64,000 nt of DNA from Streptococcus oralis (GTDB lineage Bacteria; Bacillota; Bacilli; Lactobacillales; Streptococcaceae), in contig NZ_CP066059.1 in NCBI RefSeq assembly GCF_016127915.1, positions 1,322,001 to 1,386,000 of the forward strand, in the 5' to 3' direction. The position numbers and the translations under genes were made by a program. How positions within the stretch are numbered: position 1 is the first letter of the stretch; each line of letters starts with the position of its first letter. The notes beneath the pieces were generated by a model. That model searched no databases and had not been told where the DNA came from. It worked only from the letters and a program-made list of their open reading frames with translations. Positions 9,704-15,660 of this stretch are shown here, piece after piece.

Positions 9704-10201
9704 ATGGTAGAAAACATTTATTTATTTTTAATTGACTATGCGAAATCACTATTGTTGCACCCAATAGTAAACGGACTAAATTTGACTTTTTTCATTCTGT
9801 TGTGGCAAGGAATTGGAACTTTTATGATTTTTTCATTGAGTGAGTTTACAGGACTACTACAAAGAAAGCTAAATCTAGAAGTAGATTATTTTATTTTGAT
9901 TTTTGCTTGTGTAACTGGTTGCTTTGCTTCAATATGTTTTTTAGCAGGCGAGGAAAATGAAAAAGTCTATGGAAGAGTGTTTCGCTTGATTGGTATTTTT
10001 GGAATTGTCTTCCTATTCCTTATCCCTACCACAGTTATTCTAGGTGCAGGTATCATCATTCCTATATATTCTATTATAATGTGGATTATTAATGGTATTA
10101 TTAGTGTCTTACCTATTCTGGCTGGACTTGCAGTGATTATGCCTATCCTATTCTTTGGAGGGATATTCTCAATCGTAGGTGCCATAGTAGGGCGATTGTA
10201 A
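9704..10201 (+). CDS. Hypothetical multi-pass membrane protein
   Basis: This 165-residue, very hydrophobic protein has about four or five predicted membrane helices: near residues 20-45, 60-80, 90-115, and a long Ile/Gly-rich tail from 115 to 160. The tail (IPIYSIIMWIINGIISVLPI) is unusually rich in isoleucine and glycine. I do not recognise a family. It is the first gene of a probable operon with 10248 and 10704, behind the duplicated promoter. The Shine-Dalgarno AAGGAG is about 11 nt from the ATG. Possible roles include a channel-like or immunity membrane protein, but nothing in the sequence decides this. Confidence 0.7.
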   Translation: MVENIYLFLIDYAKSLLLHPIVNGLNLTFFILLWQGIGTFMIFSLSEFTGLLQRKLNLEVDYFILIFACVTGCFASICFLAGEENEKVYGRVFRLIGIFGIVFLFLIPTTVILGAGIIIPIYSIIMWIINGIISVLPILAGLAVIMPILFFGGIFSIVGAIVGRL

Positions 10202-10247
10202 GAAGGCACGGATTATAAGAGAAAAGAAAGGAAAGAAAAGAAAAGCT

Positions 10248-10700
10248 ATGGACGACTATAACATTTTTGATCATCGGGACGGGGACAAGGAAATACCTAA
10301 AAGTAAGTTCGAAGGACTTTCAAATGATGAGGTTATTGAAATTCTAAAGCAAGAACTCTTAGAAAAAGAGGAAGAGGAGAAGAGAGAGGAAGAAAGAAAA
10401 AAACAAGCGTTTATCAAAGCAAAGAAAGACAAGGAGTATAAAGAATATAGTGCCAAGGTAGAATTATTATTTAAGTGGATGATTGGATTTGCTTTATTTG
10501 CAGTTATATCTGCTGGATATTGGTATTATAAAGACTATTTCTTCTTGACACTGCAAGGGGGCATCTCGATTGCTGGGCCGACCAAGGCACTTGGGAAAGC
10601 GATTGTTGAATTTATTCTTTCTATTGTACTATGTTTTCTTTCCCCTGCTCTATTAGTTTGTTTTATTGTTGATTTAAAACAAGATGACGAGGAGAAATAA
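10248..10700 (+). CDS. Hypothetical protein: charged coiled coil plus two membrane helices
   Basis: The 150-residue product has an acidic N-terminus, then a highly charged Lys/Glu coiled-coil-like stretch (about residues 30-70, EKEEEEKREEERKKQ), then two membrane helices (about 75-95 and 120-145), and ends KQDDEEK. The cytoplasmic charged segment and paired helices suggest a membrane scaffold or partner of the adjacent membrane proteins. It starts 46 nt after the preceding gene, with only a weak AAAGGAAAG site, and the next gene follows within 3 nt, so co-expression is likely. I do not recognise the family. Confidence 0.68.
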   Translation: MDDYNIFDHRDGDKEIPKSKFEGLSNDEVIEILKQELLEKEEEEKREEERKKQAFIKAKKDKEYKEYSAKVELLFKWMIGFALFAVISAGYWYYKDYFFLTLQGGISIAGPTKALGKAIVEFILSIVLCFLSPALLVCFIVDLKQDDEEK

Positions 10701-10703
10701 TTG

Positions 10704-11327
10704 ATGTTTAAACAAAAAAGTATATTTTTAATTGCAGTTGTCCTGGCTAGCTTAGTAGTTGTTGGAAGTGTTTCTGGAGTATTTTACCTTAAATATATGA
10801 AGGCAGAAAATGAAACTGCGCAACAAATAACAGAGCAAACTATTCAACAAACAGAAACTACACAGGATAGTGTTGAACAAAAGCAACAAGAAAAAGGAAA
10901 ATTAAGAGAAGAAATTACAGAAGATGATAAGAGTTATAATAAAGCATTTAAATCGCTTGAAATGGCAGGACATAAGGTAGATCTTAGTATTGAAAAAGAG
11001 GTGAAAGGTGCTTTTAAGGTTGTCATCAAGGAATGTAAGACTGCCAATATCTTAGAAATTGACTTTTCACACGAAAAACATCTTAAAATGGCAAAGCAAG
11101 ATATGATTATGTCCTTTGCAGTTTCTTTTCAACAGAATGGTTATGATGTCGATGTCAACAATATAGAGGTTTACGAATCGAAATCAACAGATGTTGTTCA
11201 ATTTATTGTTAAATCTACCAAGAAAGGGGAAGAAAGTATCTTCTGGACAGGTAACTATAATACACTCGCTCACCAAGTTAGTATCTCACACTACTATGGA
11301 GGGCATGTAGGAAAGGCTTTTGGATAA
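10704..11327 (+). CDS. Hypothetical exported, membrane-anchored protein
   Basis: I choose ATG 10704, 9 nt after GAGGAG, over the in-frame TTG at 10701. The 207-residue protein has a short basic N-terminus, one hydrophobic segment (about residues 7-29, no lipobox cysteine), a Gln/Thr/Glu-rich linker (about 33-65) and an extracellular domain of about 140 residues ending ISHYYGGHVGKAFG. The linker has the low-complexity character of surface stalks. It completes the 9704-11327 operon: two membrane proteins and one anchored exported domain. Family and function not recognised. Confidence 0.7.
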   Translation: MFKQKSIFLIAVVLASLVVVGSVSGVFYLKYMKAENETAQQITEQTIQQTETTQDSVEQKQQEKGKLREEITEDDKSYNKAFKSLEMAGHKVDLSIEKEVKGAFKVVIKECKTANILEIDFSHEKHLKMAKQDMIMSFAVSFQQNGYDVDVNNIEVYESKSTDVVQFIVKSTKKGEESIFWTGNYNTLAHQVSISHYYGGHVGKAFG

Positions 11328-11382
11328 GAAACAACAAAAAGTCAATTGAGTCAATTCGGTTTGTATAGATTAGGAGAAATAT

Positions 11383-11526
11383 ATGTTATATGTTGTAGCA
11401 AGTGTTATTCTATTTTTTACTTTAATTGGTATTTATCAAAAAAAGTTTAAAGTTAAAGCATTAATAGTGCCGGTTATGCTTTATGTGCTGGCGATTGTCT
11501 TTAATCTTATATTCAAAGTGATATAA
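11383..11526 (+). CDS. 47-residue small membrane protein
   Basis: ATG 11383 follows a clear AGGAGAAA site. The product begins MLYVVASVILFF and has two hydrophobic segments (residues 2-18 and 25-46) separated by a basic turn (YQKKFKVK). It lies 55 nt after the exported protein gene and could belong to the same operon. Two-helix mini-proteins of this type are often toxins, transporter accessory subunits or immunity proteins. No family is recognised. Confidence 0.55.
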   Translation: MLYVVASVILFFTLIGIYQKKFKVKALIVPVMLYVLAIVFNLIFKVI

Positions 11527-11576
11527 TCCGAAGTTGAAAATGAGGAAAAATAAATTAGGAAATAAATGGGGGAAAT

Positions 11577-11771
11577 ATGGAGAAGAGTGCTATTTTATCA
11601 ACTGATAGAAAGTATAGATATGTTCTCACACGAATTTGGGATGAAACAAAACCAACAGTGGTATTTATTGGGTTAAATCCTTCGATAGCTGATGAGGAGA
11701 CGGATGATCAGACTATTCAAAAATGTATAGGTTACTCCAAAAGATGGAGATATGGTGAATTAATCATTTAG
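11577..11771 (+). pseudogene. Truncated DUF1643-family gene
   Basis: The 64 codons match the N-terminus of DUF1643 proteins: a KYRYVLTRIWDE strand, then VVFIGLNPSIADEETDDQT and IQKCIGYSKRWRYGEL. Full members have about 160 residues, continuing through a VNLF-type motif. Here the frame stops at 11769-11771 and the following DNA does not restore it, so the gene has lost its C-terminal two thirds. DUF1643 genes are frequent cargo of streptococcal accessory islands. Confidence 0.72.
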
Positions 11772-11931
11772 AACTTTTATTAACTAACCACCAACAATCT
11801 ATAAAAGAATAAAGAAAAGCATTGCATACCCCACAACAAATACTTGAAATTTGGTAGCTAAATTCCTCATTTTCAATATTTGAAACAAGGTAATCTTTTC
11901 CTATTTTTTCTATAATATCAATACGTTTCAT
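11764..11931 (-). CDS. Possible 55-residue cysteine-rich small protein
   Basis: The reverse frame from ATG 11931 begins MKRIDIIEKIGKDYL and ends WWLVNKSSK. A weak AAAGGG lies about 11 nt upstream. The C-terminal half has four cysteines, including CCGVC and DCWW. It overlaps the tail of the DUF1643 fragment by 8 nt on the opposite strand. The N-terminus reads like a real soluble protein, while the C-terminus may be an out-of-context tail, so it could itself be a truncated gene. Low confidence. Confidence 0.35.
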   Translation of the reverse strand: MKRIDIIEKIGKDYLVSNIENEEFSYQISSICCGVCNAFLYSFIDCWWLVNKSSK

Positions 11932-11962
11932 CTTGCAATTTCCCTTTCAGAAACAACAGAAA

Positions 11963-11992
11963 AGACCTTCTCACAAAAATGTGAAAAAGTCT
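11963..11992. repeat. Inverted repeat upstream of the heptamer locus
   Basis: AGACCTTCTCACA and TGTGAAAAAGTCT face each other across a 4-nt loop. As minus-strand RNA the two mismatches become G-U pairs, giving a continuous 13-bp stem. It could be a second terminator for the minus-strand gene or a leader hairpin of the small reverse ORF. Confidence 0.55.
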
Positions 11993-12004
11993 GTTTTAGG
12001 GCTT

Positions 12005-12037
12005 GACAAAAAATACGCTTGATTACATAATCAGCGT
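12005..12037 (-). terminator. Minus-strand terminator abutting the heptamer array
   Basis: Read on the minus strand, the stem ACGCTGATTA / TAATCAAGCGT (one bulge) is followed by ATTTTTTG, an intrinsic terminator. It ends the transcript of the acid-phosphatase lipoprotein gene. The tandem repeat starts at the very next base. Confidence 0.72.
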
Positions 12038-12170
12038 GAGCTGTGAGCTGTGAGCTGTGAGCTGTGAGCTGTGAGCTGTGAGCTGTGAGCTGTGAGCTGT
12101 GAGCTGTGAGCTGTGAGCTGTGAGCTGTGAGCTGTGAGCTGTGAGCTGTGAGCTGTGAGCTGTGAGCTGT
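12038..12170. repeat. Perfect tandem heptamer array, GAGCTGT x 19
   Basis: Exactly 133 bases consist of 19 uninterrupted copies of GAGCTGT (ACAGCTC on the minus strand). The unit is not a multiple of three and lies outside genes, between the stop codon (12204) and the terminator (12005-12037) of the minus-strand lipoprotein gene, hence in its 3' untranslated region. Perfect conservation implies recent slippage expansion. Apparent LTAHSSQ-type open frames across it are artefacts. Confidence 0.97.
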
Positions 12171-12203
12171 GATTGGTGTAAACTGGTAGATAGATCTCTT
12201 ATT

Positions 12204-13061
12204 TTATTTATCAAAACCTTGTAAGTTTTTTTGGCGCTCTTCAGTTTGACCCTTGGCATCCAATTTATTACCATTGTAGACAGTGCTTTCCCATGATCCG
12301 TACATTGGGTTAGGGAAAATGATGAATTTCTCACCAAACTCTTTTTGTAATTCCTCTAATTTTTGGTCGCGCTCAGTTTCAGAGGTCTTTGAAAACTCTG
12401 CAAAGTCCACAAGATTGTCTCCTAGTAGCATAACTAAGTTGGTTTTTTCTTGGACTGCTTGTCTACGACCTTCTTTAGATTTGACACCTTTTTCTAAGAA
12501 CATGAGATGATCGCGGCTTTGTACAGGAATTCCTTCATTTTCTAGGTTTTTGATCGTATCATCTACCTGATCTATCGTGCGGTCAGATACATAGTAAATT
12601 TGGACACCGTTTTGGTCTGCAAATTGGAGAAAGTCTTTAGCACCTGGTACAGCCTTGGCTGCGGCTTTTTTTACCCAGACATCCCAGTTTTCTGGGGTAA
12701 ATGCTGTTCCATCTTTGACATTTTGCGCTTGATAAGGACTGTTGTCTAATACGGTTTCGTCTAAGTCCAAAACGATAGAGTAGGGTTTATCTGTCTGTGT
12801 TTTTAGTAGTTCTTTCAAACGATCGGTAGCAACATTGTAACCTTGTAGATAGAGTGCCTTGGTTTCAGCTGCTTTTTGATACCAAAGAGTTGACATAGTA
12901 TTTTCTCTTGAACGCAACTGATCATAGGTCATGGTAACCTGATTATCAGATGTACTACTTTGTGTTGTCTGTGAATTTGCCGAATTTGTACCACAGCCAG
13001 TCAGTAAAATGACGGAAGCAAGTGTAGAAGCAATTGTAACGGTAACTTTGGATATTTTCAT
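12204..13061 (-). CDS. HAD-superfamily acid phosphatase lipoprotein (e(P4)/class C type)
   Basis: The 285-residue protein has a lipoprotein signal peptide with lipobox LLTGC (Cys at residue 23), a Ser/Thr/Gln-rich spacer and an HAD phosphatase domain. The catalytic DxDxT motif is seen in IVLDLDETVLDNSPY (about residue 95), followed by IYYVSDRT (motif II) and LLGDNLVDF (motif IV acidic residues). Related surface lipoproteins dephosphorylate nucleotides such as NMN, for cofactor scavenging, outside the membrane. The length suits the family. The gene is monocistronic: promoter 13093-13121, an AGGAGG site, and a terminator beyond an unusual heptamer array. The precise substrate is unknown. Confidence 0.88.
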   Translation of the reverse strand: MKISKVTVTIASTLASVILLTGCGTNSANSQTTQSSTSDNQVTMTYDQLRSRENTMSTLWYQKAAETKALYLQGYNVATDRLKELLKTQTDKPYSIVLDLDETVLDNSPYQAQNVKDGTAFTPENWDVWVKKAAAKAVPGAKDFLQFADQNGVQIYYVSDRTIDQVDDTIKNLENEGIPVQSRDHLMFLEKGVKSKEGRRQAVQEKTNLVMLLGDNLVDFAEFSKTSETERDQKLEELQKEFGEKFIIFPNPMYGSWESTVYNGNKLDAKGQTEERQKNLQGFDK

Positions 13062-13092
13062 AATCCCATCCTCCTAATAATAGTCTATTAAT

Positions 13093-13121
13093 ATTGTAGC
13101 GTTTTTATGGGATTTGTGCAA
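13093..13121 (-). promoter_or_regulatory. Promoter of the acid-phosphatase lipoprotein gene
   Basis: On the minus strand, TTGCAC, a 17-nt spacer and TACAAT stand about 32 nt before the start codon. Confidence 0.75.
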
Positions 13122-13204
13122 GGAAATATCGGGAGAAAATAAATTTTTCAGTAGTAATTTGGTATTAGGATAAAATTATGTACTTAATTTGGGAATGAAG
13201 ATGG

Positions 13205-13243
13205 ATATAAAATTTTCCAATCGGCTTGATAGAAAATCTATAT
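13205..13243 (+). repeat. Leader direct repeat, copy 1
   Basis: Thirty-nine bases starting ATATAAAATTTTCCAATCGG and containing TTGATAG recur with about six differences at 13332-13370. The pair brackets an intrinsic terminator in the leader of the URO-D/ABC operon. Confidence 0.8.
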
Positions 13244-13278
13244 CAGCTCCTTTTTGAAAAATAGATGAAAATAAAGTA

Positions 13279-13326
13279 AATCTTTGAAAGGCTAGTAACA
13301 TCAAGCTTTTCAGGGATTTTTTTCTT
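13279..13326 (+). terminator. Leader terminator/attenuator of the URO-D/ABC operon
   Basis: AATCTTTGAAAGGCT pairs along its full 15 bp with AGCTTTTCAGGGATT (three G-U pairs), followed by TTTTTTCTTT. It lies about 100 nt before the first operon gene with no gene upstream on this strand, so it is probably an attenuator. Confidence 0.75.
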
Positions 13327-13331
13327 TATAG

Positions 13332-13370
13332 ATATAAAAATTTCCAATCGAGTTGATAGTCAATATATAT
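13332..13370 (+). repeat. Leader direct repeat, copy 2
   Basis: This is the second copy of the 39-bp repeat, starting ATATAAAAATTTCCAATCGA. Its TTTCCAAT can pair with ATTGGGAAA just before the Shine-Dalgarno. Confidence 0.8.
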
Positions 13371-13397
13371 TGGGAAAAGGAGAAAAGGAGTGGTAAG

Positions 13398-13439
13398 ATG
13401 GTTTCAATCCAAATGGAAGGAGAAAGGTATGGCAAGTAA
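13398..13439 (+). CDS. Possible 13-residue leader peptide
   Basis: ATG 13398 follows AAAAGGAG by 7 nt and opens the frame MVSIQMEGERYGK. Its stop (13437-13439) overlaps the first codons of the URO-D gene in another frame. Such an arrangement could couple translation of the two. There is no direct evidence that it is translated. Confidence 0.35.
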   Translation: MVSIQMEGERYGK

Positions 13440-14433
13440 AAGAGATCTAGTCTTTAGAGCGATTCGAGGCGATGAAGTGGAAAGAGTTCCTGTGGGATTT
13501 TGGTTTCATTTTGTAACACTCGAAGAAAAGGGACAGGGATTAAATAATCCACGTATCTTTCAAAAAAGTGTTGATGGGCATCGCAACTATGTGGAAAGGA
13601 TTCGTCCTGATTTTGTCAAAATTATGAGCGACGGTTTTTTCCTTTATCCAAGTAATGTCTATAATCCTAAGATTGCAAGCATTCAGGAGCTGACTTCTAT
13701 TGAGTCGATTGGTGAGGAACACCCATGGATTCAGCAACAGGTGGAAGTGGTACAAGCGATTCGAGAGACCTTTACCGAAGAGATTGCTTCTTTCTACAAT
13801 ATCTTTTCACCGATCTCCTACCTCAAGCGCTGGTTCCGTACAGAAACTTCTCGAGGAGATAGGGAAGTAGCTGATTTATTGCTTGAAAATACTGAGCAAT
13901 TCAGAGCGATTCTAGATGTGATTGCAGGAGATATTGCTATCCTAACTCAGAAAATCATCCAGCAAGGCGGTGTTGATGGAATTTACCTCAGCACCCAGGA
14001 AATTCAAGATGAGCGCATCACACCAGCACTCTACCAAACCTATATCGAACCGAGCAATATAGCGATTTTGGAGGCAGCCAATCGGGTTGGTGGGACCAAT
14101 ATCCTCCATATCTGTGGTTTTGAAGGTGCGAGTAATGATGTGACGATATTTAAGGACTATCCAGCGCAAGTGGTCAACTGGGCGACCCACCATGAGGATG
14201 TTAGTTTGACACAGGGGCAAGAGCTGTTTCCAGGAAAGGCTGTTTTAGGTGGATTTGAAAATGGCAAGAAAAGTTTGCTTTATCAAGGTTCCAAGGCGGA
14301 ATTGCAAAATGAAACAAGACGGTTACTGGCTGAAGCGGGTAGTAAAGGCGTTCTTCTGGGAGCTGACTGTACTGTTCCAGATGACTTTGATTTAGAGAGA
14401 TTGGACTGGATTCGGCAGGCAGCGGTTCTCTAA
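13429..14433 (+). CDS. URO-D-fold methyltransferase-like protein 1 (MtaA/CmuA type)
   Basis: The 334-residue protein belongs to the uroporphyrinogen decarboxylase (URO-D) superfamily: N-terminal RVPVGFWFHF, then a TIM-barrel sequence ending with LGADCT. It carries His227-x-Cys229 (LHICG) and Cys314 (GADCT), the HxC...C spacing that binds zinc in the MtaA/MtbA/CmuA corrinoid-dependent methyltransferase branch, not the HemE decarboxylase. Streptococci lack haem synthesis, so a HemE role is unlikely. I place the start at ATG 13429 after GGAAGGAG; GTG 13390 would add 13 residues not found in the paralogue at 14651. It is first in an operon with a second URO-D protein and an ABC importer. Substrate unknown. 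Confidence 0.85.
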   Translation: MASKRDLVFRAIRGDEVERVPVGFWFHFVTLEEKGQGLNNPRIFQKSVDGHRNYVERIRPDFVKIMSDGFFLYPSNVYNPKIASIQELTSIESIGEEHPWIQQQVEVVQAIRETFTEEIASFYNIFSPISYLKRWFRTETSRGDREVADLLLENTEQFRAILDVIAGDIAILTQKIIQQGGVDGIYLSTQEIQDERITPALYQTYIEPSNIAILEAANRVGGTNILHICGFEGASNDVTIFKDYPAQVVNWATHHEDVSLTQGQELFPGKAVLGGFENGKKSLLYQGSKAELQNETRRLLAEAGSKGVLLGADCTVPDDFDLERLDWIRQAAVL

Positions 14434-14444
14434 AAGGAGGGGCT

Positions 14445-14648
14445 ATGAAAAGTAAAAGATGGGGCATCTTCATTGCAGTTGTCGGTTTGCTGGCCTTGAT
14501 CGCCATAAGTGTCGTAAAAAATGGGCACTGCAAAAATGGAGAGAGATGTCGTGGAGTTCAGGATTTTTCCAAGTCCAGTCTCCCCTTTCTACGCTCGAAT
14601 GATATCGCAAGCAGTTTATTAGTTGAAAAAGTAAGAAATGGAGAATAA
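14445..14648 (+). CDS. Small single-pass membrane protein between the URO-D genes
   Basis: The 67-residue frame starts 11 nt after the first URO-D gene with a strong AAAGGAGGGG site and ends 2 nt before the second. It has one N-terminal membrane helix (residues 6-24, WGIFIAVVGLLALIAISVV), then a hydrophilic region with CKNGERC. The N-terminus resembles in layout that of the substrate-binding protein at 15661 (basic start, Gly/Val/Ile helix, no lipobox). It may therefore be the stump of a duplicated binding-protein gene or a genuine small subunit. Confidence 0.5.
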   Translation: MKSKRWGIFIAVVGLLALIAISVVKNGHCKNGERCRGVQDFSKSSLPFLRSNDIASSLLVEKVRNGE

Positions 14649-14650
14649 GA

Positions 14651-15649
14651 ATGTCAGAAAAAAAAGAATGGGTTTTAAAAGCATTTAAAGGTGAAAAGGT
14701 TGATCGTGTGCCAGTTGGTTTTTGGCACCATTTCACATCAGAAGACGAATGGTTACAAGGATTCTCAAATCCAGTCATTATCGAGAAGAATATCGAGGGG
14801 CATAAGCGCTTTATCCGAGGAGTTCAGCCAGACTTTATCAAACTCATGAGTGATGGCTACTTTGCTTATCCAAATCCAGCGATTGCCAAAGGAAAATCAC
14901 TTCAAGAATTGGCGACCATTCAACCACTCGGACCAGATCACGCTTGGATAAAAGAGCAGGTGGCCTTGGTTCAGAAAATCAAGCAAGAGTTCACAGAAGA
15001 TATCGTTGCGATTTACAATATTTTTGCTCCTGTGACCTATCTCAAGTGGCTGCTTGGGGAAGTGTCTGGTGGCGATGACCTTATTGCAGACTTTCTGGTG
15101 GAAGATCCTAAAGCCCTTAAAAAGGTGTTGGATGTGATTGCAGAGGATATTGCGAGTCTCAGTCGAGCTGTCATCGAAGAGGCTGGTGCTGACGGAATCT
15201 ACCTCAGCGTGCAAAGTATCCAAGATCAACGAGTGTCGGCAGCAGATTATCAAGCCGTCATTGCACCTAGCGAGATAACGGTTCTGGAAGCAGCTAGTGC
15301 TGTTGGTGGTGTCACTGTTCTTCATATCTGTGGCTACGAGGGAGCGCGAAATGATATTCACCTTTTTGCAGACTATCCAGCCCAAGTCTTTAACTGGGCT
15401 GTAGGACCAGAGGGAATCACTCTCAAGGAAGGTCGTAAGATTTTCAAGGGACGTACGGTTCTTGGAGGATTCGAAAATGGTAAGACAGGCTTGCTGTATA
15501 CTGGTAGCAAGGACGCCATTCAGGCTGAGGCAAAGAAACTAGTTGCAGAAGCTGGGGAACAGGGCTTGGTACTTGGGGCAGATTGTACCATTCCAAGTGA
15601 TATCGCAGTTGAACGTATCCAGTGGGTGAGAGAAGCGCTTGAAAACTAA
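14651..15649 (+). CDS. URO-D-fold methyltransferase-like protein 2 (MtaA/CmuA type)
   Basis: The 332-residue paralogue of the protein at 13429 is clearly related along its full length (RVPVGFW, KLMSDGYFAYP, IYNIFAP, DGIYLS, HICG, VLGGFENGK, LGADCT). The presumed zinc ligands His225, Cys227 and Cys312 are all present, so both copies look active. The start ATG 14651 follows GGAG closely. Two URO-D-fold enzymes beside one importer recall methylotrophic systems where different members handle different methyl carriers or acceptors, but no corrinoid protein is encoded in the window. The binding protein gene follows after 11 nt. Confident on the family, speculative on the reaction. Confidence 0.85.
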   Translation: MSEKKEWVLKAFKGEKVDRVPVGFWHHFTSEDEWLQGFSNPVIIEKNIEGHKRFIRGVQPDFIKLMSDGYFAYPNPAIAKGKSLQELATIQPLGPDHAWIKEQVALVQKIKQEFTEDIVAIYNIFAPVTYLKWLLGEVSGGDDLIADFLVEDPKALKKVLDVIAEDIASLSRAVIEEAGADGIYLSVQSIQDQRVSAADYQAVIAPSEITVLEAASAVGGVTVLHICGYEGARNDIHLFADYPAQVFNWAVGPEGITLKEGRKIFKGRTVLGGFENGKTGLLYTGSKDAIQAEAKKLVAEAGEQGLVLGADCTIPSDIAVERIQWVREALEN

Positions 15650-15660
15650 AGGAGAAAAAG

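Noticed and set aside
12038..12170. CRISPR array
   Set aside because: The units are 7 bp with no spacers, and no cas genes are present.
12023..12337. Open frame of repeated LTAHSSQ units and other frames across the heptamer array
   Set aside because: A 7-bp repeat without stops is open in all frames. There is no ribosome binding site, and the frame runs out of phase into the lipoprotein gene.
13429..15649. Haem biosynthesis uroporphyrinogen decarboxylase (hemE)
   Set aside because: There are two copies with a zinc-type HxC...C pattern beside an importer, no other haem genes are present, and streptococci do not make haem.
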